Assembly: GCA_021774995.1 (NCBI GenBank) | Contig: JAJFIM010000064.1 | Span: forward strand, 1 to 37,502 | Direction of reading: 5' to 3' | DNA from: Alphaproteobacteria bacterium | GTDB taxonomy: Bacteria > Pseudomonadota > Alphaproteobacteria > SMXP01 | DNA length: 37,502 bases | Shown: positions 24,301 to 31,777 of the stretch, one piece after another | Layout of the letters: every line of letters starts with the position of its first letter | Position numbering within the stretch: position 1 is the stretch's first letter | Notes under the pieces: generated by a model | What the model was told of the DNA's origin: nothing | Seen by the model: the letters and a program-made list of their open reading frames with translations, nothing else | Databases searched by the model: none | Program-made: the position numbers and the translations under genes

Positions 24301-25789
24301 AAATAATAAACATGACGGTAATTTATGGAGTATATCTTTTATGACTATGTTTCATATGTCTGGAGATAGCGATCTGTTTTATACAGCCAATCAATTAACG
24401 AGAAAGGACTTTAAAAGTATTGGTATTAACTGGGTTCTAGGACAGGAAAATTATGTGCCTTTATATGAAGGAAAAATGGTTCATTTATATGATCATAGAT
24501 TCAGCACCTTTGAGAATTACACACAACGGCCGCCTAAAGGAGCTAGTTTGCCTAACCCCAATAGTGAACAGCTCTCAAATCCCAATTATGCAGTTGCTCC
24601 TTGGTATTGGGTTGAAAAAGATCACGTTGAAAACAAGCTCTCTAATTATGATAAGAATTGGCTTTTGGGGTTCAGAGATTCTACAAATGCTACAAATGAA
24701 AGAAGTCTTATAGTTTGCGTTATTCCCAAAGTTGGATTAAATCACAAATTTCCAATTATTATTTCGCCATATCCATCAAAAACTCTTTGCTGCCTGTATG
24801 CTAATTTGGCATCAATTATTCTTGATTATATTGTTCGCCTTAAATTAGGTGGAACATCAATGACATATCATTACGTCAAGCAGTTTCCAATACTTCCTCC
24901 TTCCACTTACACAAATACTGCTCTCGACTTTATCGTTCCGCGCGTGCTGGAGCTAACCTATACCAGTCACGCGATGGAACCTTTTGCCCGTGATTTGGGT
25001 TATGATGGGCAGCCATTTGCTTGGGATGAAGAGCGCCGTGCTCTACTGCGGGCGGAACTAGATGCTTGGTATGCCAATGCCTACGGTTTGACCCGTGATG
25101 AGCTACGCTATATCCTTGATCCTGCTGATATCATGGGAGAGGACTACCCATCTGAAACCTTCCGCGTCCTTAAGAATAAGGAAATCAAGGAATACGGTGA
25201 ATACCGCACAAGCCGCCTCGTACTAGAGGCTTGGGACAGGATGTATGAGGAAGAGATTCAAATACCCGTACAACAAATCTCTGCAAATGCATGGGCAACA
25301 CCGCCCGCTGTGCTGCCTCAAAACATCGCCATGTTTGCCATTATGGATATTATGCACACAATGGGACAGAACGTACCGGAGCAAAAAGCCCGCCTGGCGG
25401 CTCTCTTAGCGCGAAAACCAGCACTGGCGCTTCCCTTCATGGATGATACACAAAAAGCGGAATGGCAGCGTGTGGTTGGTCAGGAAGCTCAACCTTTGCC
25501 CGATAATGTTGTTCCGATTACCGACTTTCAGAATAATCAGGGCGCAGACCATGCCTGGGGCGAAGCAATGCGTCAGCTTGAAGGTTCAGGCGCACTGATC
25601 CGGCAAAACGGCATCTGGTCGACGGGAGTACAACCTGGCTCCTCGGGACAGGGCTGGATGGAAAGCCGCGTGCAAGAAATAATAGACATTGTTGATAACA
25701 TCGATGATATCCAAGCCGCATACGACAATATAATCATCTTATTCCTGCAGGAGGTCCACAATGGTGCGGCAAGGCGAGCTGTTTCCTAG
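21335..25789 (+). CDS. Large N6-adenine DNA methyltransferase (DrmMI/PglX/type IIG-like)
   Basis: This 1484-residue protein should methylate adenine in host DNA and so mark self. Motif I, VIDPACGSGHFLLAA, is at about 498-510 and motif IV, GNPPWERIK (NPPW), at about 763-770. This gamma-class order places the target-recognition domain after the catalytic domain. The N-terminal ~480 residues include CNGDRLRLVRDN and YIEADLRQIF, a helical region shared with type IIG/IIL enzymes; I see no convincing PD-(D/E)XK motif there. The segment encoded by about 23980-24920 (residues ~880-1195) is far more AT-rich than its flanks and corresponds to the expected recognition domain, suggesting replacement by recombination. 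The last 29 bp overlap the ATPase gene. Confidence 0.87.
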   Translation: MAKIRKSSSIIFDSLTLEGSLIAPAMLERIAAREAGEQSETAYSIPKGLTLRDEIARYFRIGQALFDELNKSDEPTTAATISFTENLLRDIFAFQDIKHTSTRTLDEHNYAVTLEALDGRVPVVIVPPSDALDRASDHLPTDGRKRSAATAIQDWLNADEDSLWGFCCNGDRLRLVRDNASLTRPAYIEADLRQIFENDNFADFTALWLLIHVSRFGLKDSSVSDCALERWKESGSKEGVAARDRLRDGVQEALLALGNGFLAHTQNDDLRQKIENGELPLQDFFTQLLRLVYRMIFLLAAEDRNLLHTPNAVIAVRKLYQAGYSLDNLRKQSIRRAAWDRHYDKWEGLLIVFAALANGEERLGLPALSGLFASDTTPDLDQAHLSNKSLMEAIYRLAWLKEDHRLTPVNWRDMETEELGSVYESLLELTPRLNGDGWRFFFAEGAETKGNARKTTGSYYTPDSLVQALLDSTLDPVLDRVERESENPEKALLSLSVIDPACGSGHFLLAAARRIASRVARLRAGGVASAEDYRHALRDAVRNCVYGVDRNPMAVELTKVALWIETVEPGKPLGFLDANIRCGDALLGVFDLETLREGIPDAAYKPLTGDDKPTARDYAKRNKAEKGGQGTLDFSRGKSALPPPPPLAKAAKHLRNLPEDSVKQISEKKQKFVAAQNDPQRQKWRVAADMLVAAFLAKKTKDDPPDKISSTIPTTAHMWQQLTDGCSHGPLLNKVQDLASKARAFHWPLEFPEITERGGFDVVLGNPPWERIKLQEQEFFASRDTEIAKAPNAAARRKLISALAQAMHGSRERSLFDEFEEAKRLAEAASLFSRESGRYPFTGQGDVNTYALFAEHFKNMISLHGQAGVIVPTGISTDSTTAPFFASLVKEKQLVRLIDFENREKIFPAIDSRIKFCLLTMGNNVEKAAFSFFLTNPLQMSEEERQFTLSPEQIVNINPNTKTAAIFRSRRDAELASKIYSSFPILFKENNKHDGNLWSISFMTMFHMSGDSDLFYTANQLTRKDFKSIGINWVLGQENYVPLYEGKMVHLYDHRFSTFENYTQRPPKGASLPNPNSEQLSNPNYAVAPWYWVEKDHVENKLSNYDKNWLLGFRDSTNATNERSLIVCVIPKVGLNHKFPIIISPYPSKTLCCLYANLASIILDYIVRLKLGGTSMTYHYVKQFPILPPSTYTNTALDFIVPRVLELTYTSHAMEPFARDLGYDGQPFAWDEERRALLRAELDAWYANAYGLTRDELRYILDPADIMGEDYPSETFRVLKNKEIKEYGEYRTSRLVLEAWDRMYEEEIQIPVQQISANAWATPPAVLPQNIAMFAIMDIMHTMGQNVPEQKARLAALLARKPALALPFMDDTQKAEWQRVVGQEAQPLPDNVVPITDFQNNQGADHAWGEAMRQLEGSGALIRQNGIWSTGVQPGSSGQGWMESRVQEIIDIVDNIDDIQAAYDNIIILFLQEVHNGAARRAVS

Positions 25790-27734
25790 TCCCGTAGAAA
25801 CGATCACGGTGGATGCAGCGCGCAGTGAGCCGCGCTTATGGATTCGCAGGCTCGTTATCTGGGAAACGCCTGAGAAAATTCTGCAAGATATTTCGTTGCG
25901 CCGGGGCCTCAATATCGTTTATTCCCCGGATCCCGGAACACAGGCGGCCATACTGGGGCAAAAAGGCGGGAGCGGTCACGGGGTTGGAAAAACATTGCTT
26001 TGCCGTTTTCTGCGTTATTGCCTTGGTGAAGATACATTTGCGCACGATGATCTGCGGCGGGATATTCAGAGCAAATTTCCCGAAGGTCTGGTTGGCGCTG
26101 AAGTTATGGTTAAAGGTCAATTATGGTCGGTTATCCGCCCCATTGGTGCAACCAGAAAACATATTGCCCAGCCAGATATAGCGCTTGGAGATCTGCTCAC
26201 GAGTCAGGACGACAATGCTGATATTGCGCTCTATTTCAGTGCGCTCAATGACTTGATTGCCGATACTGTGGATCATAACATTCCGGGCAGCCATGAATGG
26301 AAACGCTGGATTTTTGCGCTGGCCTGGCTTAGCCGGGATCAGGAAAGCCGTTTTTCAAATCTATTGGACTGGCGCCATCCTGATGCCGATACGCGCTCTC
26401 CCGTCCGGGATACCTCCGTAGACCAGAGAAACATTATTATTCGCTCTTTTCTTAACATTATGACCGATGAGGAATTAACGGCTCAGGGACAAAGGGACGC
26501 TCTTTCCCAGAAGAAAAGTGACCTGACCCAGAATATCAGTCATCTCAAACACAGCACTCAGGGTCTTTCAGGTGAAGTTGCCTCTGGTTTGGGACAGGCA
26601 GAACAATCGGGCGTGGAGCCTCTGGAAGCTGATGTGCTTTTGAAAGTGGCACAAGAAAATCTTAATGCAACAGATAACACACCTGCTGACGGTACGTTAA
26701 AAACAGCCATTGCCGGTAAACGCGAAGAGCTTGAAGCACTGGTATCGCAAAAAGCCCTGCTTACAAAGAAACAGGAGGAATTTGATGGTCTGATTGCTAT
26801 TCAAGAAGATCATATTGGGGTTCTGAAAGGTGAAAAGGCAAACCTGGATGCTAACGCCATTAAAGCCCGGCTAGGAGAAGTTTGCCCCGTCTGTAGCGTT
26901 CCCATTGATGAAGCGCTGGCGGAAGGCTGTGGGCTTTCACATGTATTGCCGGATAAAGATAAGGTCGAACAGGATGCCAGTCAGGTTGAAACAAAAATTA
27001 CAGTCTGTAAACAGGCAATCACCAACTATCAGCAGCATAAAAAAAATAATGATACAGCGTTACAAAACCTTGAAATTCAAATTCAGGATACACGTCAACA
27101 AATAGAAAATCTTGAAGGCCGTGCAAATCAGGAGCGTAAAGACCAAAGGCAAAAGTGGTTCATAGCCAAATCTCTTCACCTTCAAGCAGAAAAACTTGTA
27201 AAAGAATTGGAGCAATTGAAGGTCGATGAAGCAGAATTGCAGGACGTACCTGAAAAAGAACAGCAATTGCGTGAAACCTTACAAAATCTACGTTCAAAAC
27301 ATTCAGAAATCATGACACGTATGCAGGAACTTTTCGTATATGTCTGCCAAGGATTCCTCGGAGATAAAGAAGCAAAGCTGGAACTCACTGGCAAAGGTAT
27401 TCAAGCCACAGTAACCACCGGAGGAACCGCTATGGAAACCGTAAAAGTTATAGCTTTTGATCTGGCAACAATGTTTATGAGCCTTGAAGGAAGGAGCTTT
27501 TTACCCTCTTTTCTTATTCATGACAGTCCCCGTGAAGGTGATTTGGGAGAATCAATCTATCACCGCCTCTTCAATTTTATGGCGGACATGGAGGGGTTAA
27601 AAGAAGAGCCTTTATTCCAATATATTGTTACGACAACATCTGCTCCCCCGGAAAAATTCGTAAAGGATCCCTATCTCGTTTTACAACTTGATGGGCAGGA
27701 AGATGAAAACCGCCTGCTAAAAACCAGCCTTTAG
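25761..27734 (+). CDS. SMC/Rad50-like ATPase with CPVC motif
   Basis: This 657-residue predicted ABC-type ATPase has a long central coiled coil. The N-terminus has strands LWIRRLVIW and GLNIVYSP and a Walker A GGSGHGVGKT (69-78). The middle is rich in Gln/Glu/Lys heptads and is interrupted at about 374 by VCPVCSVPIDEALAEGCG, a CxxC pair like the zinc hook of Rad50. The C-terminal lobe has the Walker B-like LIHDSPREGDLGESIY (about 585). It resembles the DUF2326/ABC-three-component group of defence ATPases. Such proteins dimerise through the hook and clamp DNA. Its gene overlaps the methyltransferase by 29 bp and nearly touches the HNH gene, so the pair may be a sensor-nuclease unit. Confidence 0.8.
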   Translation: MVRQGELFPSPVETITVDAARSEPRLWIRRLVIWETPEKILQDISLRRGLNIVYSPDPGTQAAILGQKGGSGHGVGKTLLCRFLRYCLGEDTFAHDDLRRDIQSKFPEGLVGAEVMVKGQLWSVIRPIGATRKHIAQPDIALGDLLTSQDDNADIALYFSALNDLIADTVDHNIPGSHEWKRWIFALAWLSRDQESRFSNLLDWRHPDADTRSPVRDTSVDQRNIIIRSFLNIMTDEELTAQGQRDALSQKKSDLTQNISHLKHSTQGLSGEVASGLGQAEQSGVEPLEADVLLKVAQENLNATDNTPADGTLKTAIAGKREELEALVSQKALLTKKQEEFDGLIAIQEDHIGVLKGEKANLDANAIKARLGEVCPVCSVPIDEALAEGCGLSHVLPDKDKVEQDASQVETKITVCKQAITNYQQHKKNNDTALQNLEIQIQDTRQQIENLEGRANQERKDQRQKWFIAKSLHLQAEKLVKELEQLKVDEAELQDVPEKEQQLRETLQNLRSKHSEIMTRMQELFVYVCQGFLGDKEAKLELTGKGIQATVTTGGTAMETVKVIAFDLATMFMSLEGRSFLPSFLIHDSPREGDLGESIYHRLFNFMADMEGLKEEPLFQYIVTTTSAPPEKFVKDPYLVLQLDGQEDENRLLKTSL

Positions 27735-27754
27735 TGCAAATTAAGGTACAGAAA

Positions 27755-28486
27755 ATGAACATTCAAAACCCACCCAGTGCAGTGATTTCTATTGAAGCGC
27801 AGAAAGCCGCATTTGATAACGGTTATCGAATTGAACATGATATTCGTGATGGCTGGCTACATTATCGTTCAGCCACTGTATCAGATGAAATTGCAATCTC
27901 AGGATCTTCTGATCACGGGCCATGGCACTTAAATATTACCCATGAGGGCGCACAGCAAGAATTAGGATCATCTACTTTTAGTTTCGATAGGCTGGCCGAT
28001 TTGTATAGCACACTTGATAAAGTTTACCGCCTAAGTGCCAGCTTGCCTGATGTTCCATTACAACGCTTTCAAGAGGAACAGGCAAAGCTTCCTAAAACAA
28101 CAGAGGCTGAGAGACTGGTTATTCAGCGTGTTGGGCAGAACCTTTTCCGTGAGGCACTGCTTACCTATTGGCACGAAAGGTGCCCTCTTACCGGTATTAC
28201 GGACACAACTCTTTTGCGTGCATCTCACATTGTATCATGGGCCGAGTGTGAGTCCGACGCTCAAAGATTGGATGTACATAACGGTCTTTTATTATCCGCC
28301 TTGTGGGATGCGGCATTTGATAAAGGACTTGTTAGTTTTAACAATGATGGATCGGTACTGGTATCCCCTAATCTAAGCAGAGAGGCGAGATGTTCTCTTG
28401 ATATTGAAAAAGCTCCAAGACTTACCGATTTAACCGAAGAACACCATAAAAATCTTGATGCTCACCGTAAGAAAAACGATTTTTGA
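27755..28486 (+). CDS. HNH endonuclease
   Basis: This 243-residue protein has a C-terminal HNH_2-type nuclease domain. Visible residues are C143 in ERCPLTGI, the catalytic H158 in RASHIVSW, N176 in HNGLLLSALWDAAFDKG, and D185/D189. The N-terminal ~100 residues (WLHYRSATVSDEIAISGSSDHGPWHLNI) are a separate sensor-like domain I cannot name. It is probably the effector that cuts unmodified DNA. The ATG at 27755 has AAGG upstream and is preferred; a GTG at 27734 overlapping the ATPase stop would add seven residues. It is the last tightly packed gene of the operon. Confidence 0.85.
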   Translation: MNIQNPPSAVISIEAQKAAFDNGYRIEHDIRDGWLHYRSATVSDEIAISGSSDHGPWHLNITHEGAQQELGSSTFSFDRLADLYSTLDKVYRLSASLPDVPLQRFQEEQAKLPKTTEAERLVIQRVGQNLFREALLTYWHERCPLTGITDTTLLRASHIVSWAECESDAQRLDVHNGLLLSALWDAAFDKGLVSFNNDGSVLVSPNLSREARCSLDIEKAPRLTDLTEEHHKNLDAHRKKNDF

Positions 28487-28571
28487 ATATTCTGCTATTT
28501 TCCATTTTCTTGTAAAATTAGAGAATTTTGGTAGGATCACCTGAAATAATACGAATTGAGAAAAATAGATA

Positions 28572-29564
28572 ATGACAAAAAACTTAGGTAAACTTGAACG
28601 TGTGGATCTACGCAATGTGTGGGAGACGGAAGACCGTGATTTTACGCCTTGGCTGGCGCAGGAAGAACATTTGCAGATCCTGGCAAATACAATCGGCATG
28701 GATTTGGAGCTGGAGGCTCAGGAGAAGGATGTCGGGCCATTCCGCGCAGATATTTTATGCAAGAACATCGATGACGATTCATGGGTGTTGGTTGAAAACC
28801 AGATTGAGAAAACAGATCATCGCCATCTCGGTCAGCTCATCACTTATGCTTCTGGTTTACAGGCGGTTACGATTGTCTGGATTGCATCAAATTTTACTGA
28901 GGAACATCGCGCTGCTTTAGACTGGCTCAATAAGATTACTGACGATCATTTCCGCTTTTTTGGCTTGGAGTTAGAGTTATGGCGTATTAACGACTCACCA
29001 CCAGCACCTAAATTCAACGTGATTTCAAAGCCGAATAACTGGAGTAAATCTATATCTCAGGCAGCAAAACGTATCAGTGAGCAGGCCACTACAGAAACCA
29101 CCGAGTTGCAGTATCGTTACTGGCAAAAATTGCTTGATTTCATGCGTGATAATGGAACGCAGCTTCGGCTTCAAAAGCCCATGCCACAGCACTGGCAAAC
29201 ATTCGCTATTGGTCGAAGTCACTTTCACATGGCAGCCTTGCTCAATACCAGAGAGGGGCGTATAGCGGTGGAGCTGTGCATCACGGATCCAAATAACGCA
29301 AAAACGTTTTATAAGCTTCTTGAAACGGACAAAGAAAAAATCGAGGGAGAGATTGGCGCAGAGCTAGATTGGAAAGAGCTGCCAGAAAAAACATCATCGA
29401 AAGTTCTTCTATACAAAGAAGCTGATCCAACCAATGAGGAGGATTGGAAAAATCAGCACAGTTGGATGAAGGAAAAATTAGAGACCTTTAATAAAGTTTT
29501 CAGACAAAGGGTTCGTAAACTAGATCTAGCTGATTGGAGCAGCGATGAAGAAGAAGTCGCCTAA
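28572..29564 (+). CDS. DUF4268 protein with PD-(D/E)XK-like nuclease fold
   Basis: This is a 330-residue protein. The N-terminal half has a RecB/DUF91-like nuclease core: D60 in GPFRADILCK, E75-N-Q77 in WVLVENQIEKTDHRHLGQLITYASGL, with Q instead of the usual K after the acidic residue. The C-terminal half matches DUF4268 (YWQKLLDFMRDNGTQLRLQKPMPQHWQTFAIGRSHFHMAALLNTREGRIAVELCI). Homologues are widespread next to restriction and defence genes; I know of no demonstrated activity. It follows the HNH gene after 85 bp, with its own weak ribosome-binding site and room for a promoter, so it may be a separate transcript. Its stop overlaps the convergent gene by 4 bp. Confidence 0.85.
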   Translation: MTKNLGKLERVDLRNVWETEDRDFTPWLAQEEHLQILANTIGMDLELEAQEKDVGPFRADILCKNIDDDSWVLVENQIEKTDHRHLGQLITYASGLQAVTIVWIASNFTEEHRAALDWLNKITDDHFRFFGLELELWRINDSPPAPKFNVISKPNNWSKSISQAAKRISEQATTETTELQYRYWQKLLDFMRDNGTQLRLQKPMPQHWQTFAIGRSHFHMAALLNTREGRIAVELCITDPNNAKTFYKLLETDKEKIEGEIGAELDWKELPEKTSSKVLLYKEADPTNEEDWKNQHSWMKEKLETFNKVFRQRVRKLDLADWSSDEEEVA

Positions 29565-29857
29565 TTGGCTTCAAGAGTAGCAATCACCTTCAGTTTTTTG
29601 CCGCCGTATTCAAAGCTGCCCCACCACTGTTCCTGGCCGTTTACGTTGCGGCGTTCCAGCATCAGGGTAAAGCGGTCGATGCCGCGTTCTTTTGCTGTGG
29701 CGTAGTCTTCCAGCGCAAACCATGCTTTTCTGGCCAATGTGGTGGCGGTGCGTTTGACGGTGTAGTCAAAGGCGGCCAGCAATGCTTCGATCTCGGCATC
29801 TGTGCATTTTTCGCTTTGGATGTCCTCGACCATTCCTTTGTAAAATAACTTGCTCAT
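29561..29857 (-). CDS. Small protein of unknown function at the prophage edge
   Basis: This is a 98-residue soluble protein, MSKLFYKGMVEDIQSEKCTDAEIEALLAAFDYTVKRTATTLARKAWF..., with an alpha-helical first half and a beta-rich end (QEQWWGSFEYGGKKLKVIATLEAN). I do not recognise the family. AAGGAG eight bases before the ATG at 29857 supports this start over 29881. It converges on the DUF4268 gene with overlapping stops and is separated from the lysis operon by 125 bp that may hold its own promoter (TTGATA/TTGACT boxes near 29930-29960). It could be a lysogenically expressed accessory gene. Confidence 0.65.
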   Translation of the reverse strand: MSKLFYKGMVEDIQSEKCTDAEIEALLAAFDYTVKRTATTLARKAWFALEDYATAKERGIDRFTLMLERRNVNGQEQWWGSFEYGGKKLKVIATLEAN

Positions 29858-29982
29858 GTGCTTATCTCCTTGTTTTTGCATCGTTTTGTTAATAACAGTA
29901 ACGCTTCATTCGGCATGATTATCAAGTCAATAAGCTGATACTTATCAATGAGTTACGATTATTTATACGGACAAAAATCCTT

Positions 29983-30510
29983 TTAGAATATCCATTCATA
30001 TGTTCGATCGCTGCCTATGATTTCGATGTAATCATTCAGGTCGGAGGGCGCAGAAATTGGAACGTAAGAATCTCCTGCCATATCGAAAAACAGAATACTT
30101 GGCGGCAAGCCGTAAATATCTGGTCTGCGCAAACGTATTTGTATTTTTGTCAAAGAAGCCAGCGGCGTTGGGAATTTAAACCATGCCTTCAAACTTGAGC
30201 TTCCCGTATCGCTCCAATGTGGATTGCTAGTGCCAGGCCACAGCGAAACCCATTGTGTAATATTGCCGTTATAATCGCTATCCGTGTTGTATTCACCAGA
30301 CGCCAAATCACTAAACCCCGTTATGATTTGCTGAGCAGGATTGGACGCAGCCATGGATTCCACGATGTCGGCGACATCTCCATAAATGGCAATTTTTGTT
30401 GGACCGATCCAATTGGTCGTATAGTTAAAATCAATCAAAAGCCCGTCAAGAACCGCGCTTTTTGCCTTATGTTTTGTATGAGCCATAAATTGGCCGGGTG
30501 ATAAAAGCAT
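29983..30510 (-). CDS. Unrecognised phage protein at the end of the lysis operon
   Basis: This is a 175-residue protein with many aromatic and small residues (NITQWVSLWPGTSNPHWSDTGSSSLKAWFKFPTPLASLTKIQIRLRRPDIYGLPPSILFFD), suggesting a beta-sandwich, perhaps carbohydrate- or surface-binding. It has no signal peptide or membrane helix. Its start overlaps the Rz1 stop (TAATG), so it is translated with the lysis genes, an unusual place for a structural or adhesion protein. I cannot name a family. Confidence 0.7.
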   Translation of the reverse strand: MLLSPGQFMAHTKHKAKSAVLDGLLIDFNYTTNWIGPTKIAIYGDVADIVESMAASNPAQQIITGFSDLASGEYNTDSDYNGNITQWVSLWPGTSNPHWSDTGSSSLKAWFKFPTPLASLTKIQIRLRRPDIYGLPPSILFFDMAGDSYVPISAPSDLNDYIEIIGSDRTYEWIF

Positions 30511-30776
30511 TACTGATCCTGTGTTATTTGCTGAAGAGCGTAATTGATAGATTTTAGCTTGGATTTGCAGTCCTTATGGGCGAACCAGAGCTTGGTGTAG
30601 TTCTCGGCGATATCGCGCTGGGTCATGTCATCGCCGGGATAGTCTGGGGCGGGTGCGCAGGACTGCAAGCTGGCTGGAATTTCCGGTTTAATCACTTTTA
30701 TTTGTGTCTGGGGTGCGCCCGTACAAGCGCTCAACAGTATCGCGCAGCACAGGGGCAACAGGGCCGTTTTGTTCAT
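30510..30776 (-). CDS. Rz1-like o-spanin lipoprotein
   Basis: This is an 88-residue outer-membrane spanin. A lipoprotein signal, MNKTALLPLCCAILLSACTG, with lipobox LSAC places the lipidated Cys at residue 18. A Pro-rich segment (KPEIPASLQSCAPAPDYPGDD) follows, typical of Rz1. Its first 89 bp overlap the end of the Rz-like gene in another frame, the usual Rz/Rz1 arrangement. GGAG lies seven bases before the ATG. It should act with the i-spanin to fuse the membranes in the last step of lysis. Confidence 0.85.
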   Translation of the reverse strand: MNKTALLPLCCAILLSACTGAPQTQIKVIKPEIPASLQSCAPAPDYPGDDMTQRDIAENYTKLWFAHKDCKSKLKSINYALQQITQDQ

Positions 30777-31056
30777 CGCTTGCTCCTTCTATCCGGCCTA
30801 GCAGCCGTTCTTGGGTTTTGGTTCGTTCGATCTCACGGTTTTTCTCTTCCTCCAATGCCTGGATTTTGGCTTTGGTATCGGCTTGCAGCACAGAAAGGCT
30901 TTCTTCATAGGAGACAATGCTGGCCTGTGAAACCGCCAACTTCCCTTTGAGTGTCGTGATGTGCTGGCCTTGCCATGTGATCCAGCCAAGAAAAGCAGCC
31001 ATAGCCAGAAAACCTCCGATCACCCGCCAGTATTTAAGTATGAGTGTCCAGATCAT
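30688..31056 (-). CDS. Rz-like i-spanin
   Basis: This is a 122-residue inner-membrane spanin. The N-terminal transmembrane helix is VIGGFLAMAAFLGWITW (about 12-28). A long periplasmic coiled coil (LKGKLAVSQASIVSYEESLSVLQADTKAKIQALEEEKNREIERTKTQERLLGRI) follows. The start overlaps the holin stop (ATGA), and the 3' end contains the Rz1 start in another frame. Confidence 0.85.
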   Translation of the reverse strand: MIWTLILKYWRVIGGFLAMAAFLGWITWQGQHITTLKGKLAVSQASIVSYEESLSVLQADTKAKIQALEEEKNREIERTKTQERLLGRIEGASDEQNGPVAPVLRDTVERLYGRTPDTNKSD

Positions 31057-31298
31057 GATTTGTCCCTCTTGGCTTCAGAGTTTCCGTTTTTATGGGCGGC
31101 GTACAGATAGGCACCGATGGGGCCACTCCCCAAAATGCCGATATAGGTCAGGATGGCTTTCAAAAGCCCGATGTCCGCTCCAGCGATAATGTGATAGGCC
31201 ACGATCAAATTTGGCAGGATTAAAAAAGCATAAATGGAAACCCAAAACGCCAGCGCGCGCCGCACTTTCATGGGATCATCTTTATCGGGAGCAATCAT
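31053..31298 (-). CDS. Putative holin
   Basis: This is an 81-residue protein with two hydrophobic helices (ALAFWVSIYAFLILPNLIVAYHIIAG and AILTYIGILGSGPIGAYLYAA) and a charged C-terminus (HKNGNSEAKRDKS), a class II-like holin layout. It lies between endolysin and spanin genes with 4-bp overlaps on both sides. The ATG at 31298 overlaps the endolysin stop and is preferred over an ATG 33 codons upstream. Holin identity rests on size, topology and context. Confidence 0.75.
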   Translation of the reverse strand: MIAPDKDDPMKVRRALAFWVSIYAFLILPNLIVAYHIIAGADIGLLKAILTYIGILGSGPIGAYLYAAHKNGNSEAKRDKS

Positions 31299-31777
31299 GA
31301 TAAACCCCCAGCGTAAATATCCATGACGGGGCGGGATTTTTGCAAGAATCCTTCCACCGTCCCAGCGCCCAGATGCGTGTTGTAATATTTCTTCCAATAT
31401 TCAGCCATGCTTTGCCAGTCGCCCGCTTCCGGCAATGGCTCTTTAAAGCGCAGATAAAAAATTCGGCACATGGCGGCGGCATAAAACAGATTGCCGTGTA
31501 GCTGCTCGTGCAAATCCATATCCCGCATGATCAAGCCCTTCAGGTCATTTAGAAGATGTGGCTTGCGGCTTAAATATCGCTCCCATATATCGTCATGGGT
31601 GACAGGCTCCATCTGAAAGAAACTCCGCGCGGGACCGCGTCCAATTTGCTGGATGAAGGATAGATTGCTTTCTGCCATGGCGGTGGCCATGACGAGCTGT
31701 TCGGCGGCCAGCGAATATAAATTGATATGCCCCAGCGCAGGCACCACGACATAATCGTGGAAATTACGAATATCCAT
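31295..31777 (-). CDS. Phage endolysin, lysozyme/transglycosylase-like
   Basis: This 160-residue cell-wall hydrolase has the motif MATAMAESNLSFIQQIGRGPARSFFQMEP (30-58). It places a likely catalytic glutamate at E36 and resembles the ES...GxxQ/M pattern of SLT/lysozyme folds. The segment YAAAMCRIFYLRFKEPLPEAGDWQSMAEYWKKYYNT is shared with a family of tailed-phage proteins of alphaproteobacteria. There is no signal peptide, so it needs the adjacent holin for export. It starts on the stop of the upstream gene (TAATG). Confidence 0.8.
   Translation of the reverse strand: MDIRNFHDYVVVPALGHINLYSLAAEQLVMATAMAESNLSFIQQIGRGPARSFFQMEPVTHDDIWERYLSRKPHLLNDLKGLIMRDMDLHEQLHGNLFYAAAMCRIFYLRFKEPLPEAGDWQSMAEYWKKYYNTHLGAGTVEGFLQKSRPVMDIYAGGLS

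Noticed and set aside
21335..25789. Ordinary type I restriction-modification methylase
   Set aside because: No HsdS or HsdR gene accompanies it, and the protein is more than twice the length of HsdM with its own C-terminal recognition region.
13389..29564. BREX system
   Set aside because: The large methylase resembles PglX, but no BrxC ATPase, PglZ phosphatase, BrxA, BrxB or BrxL gene is present.
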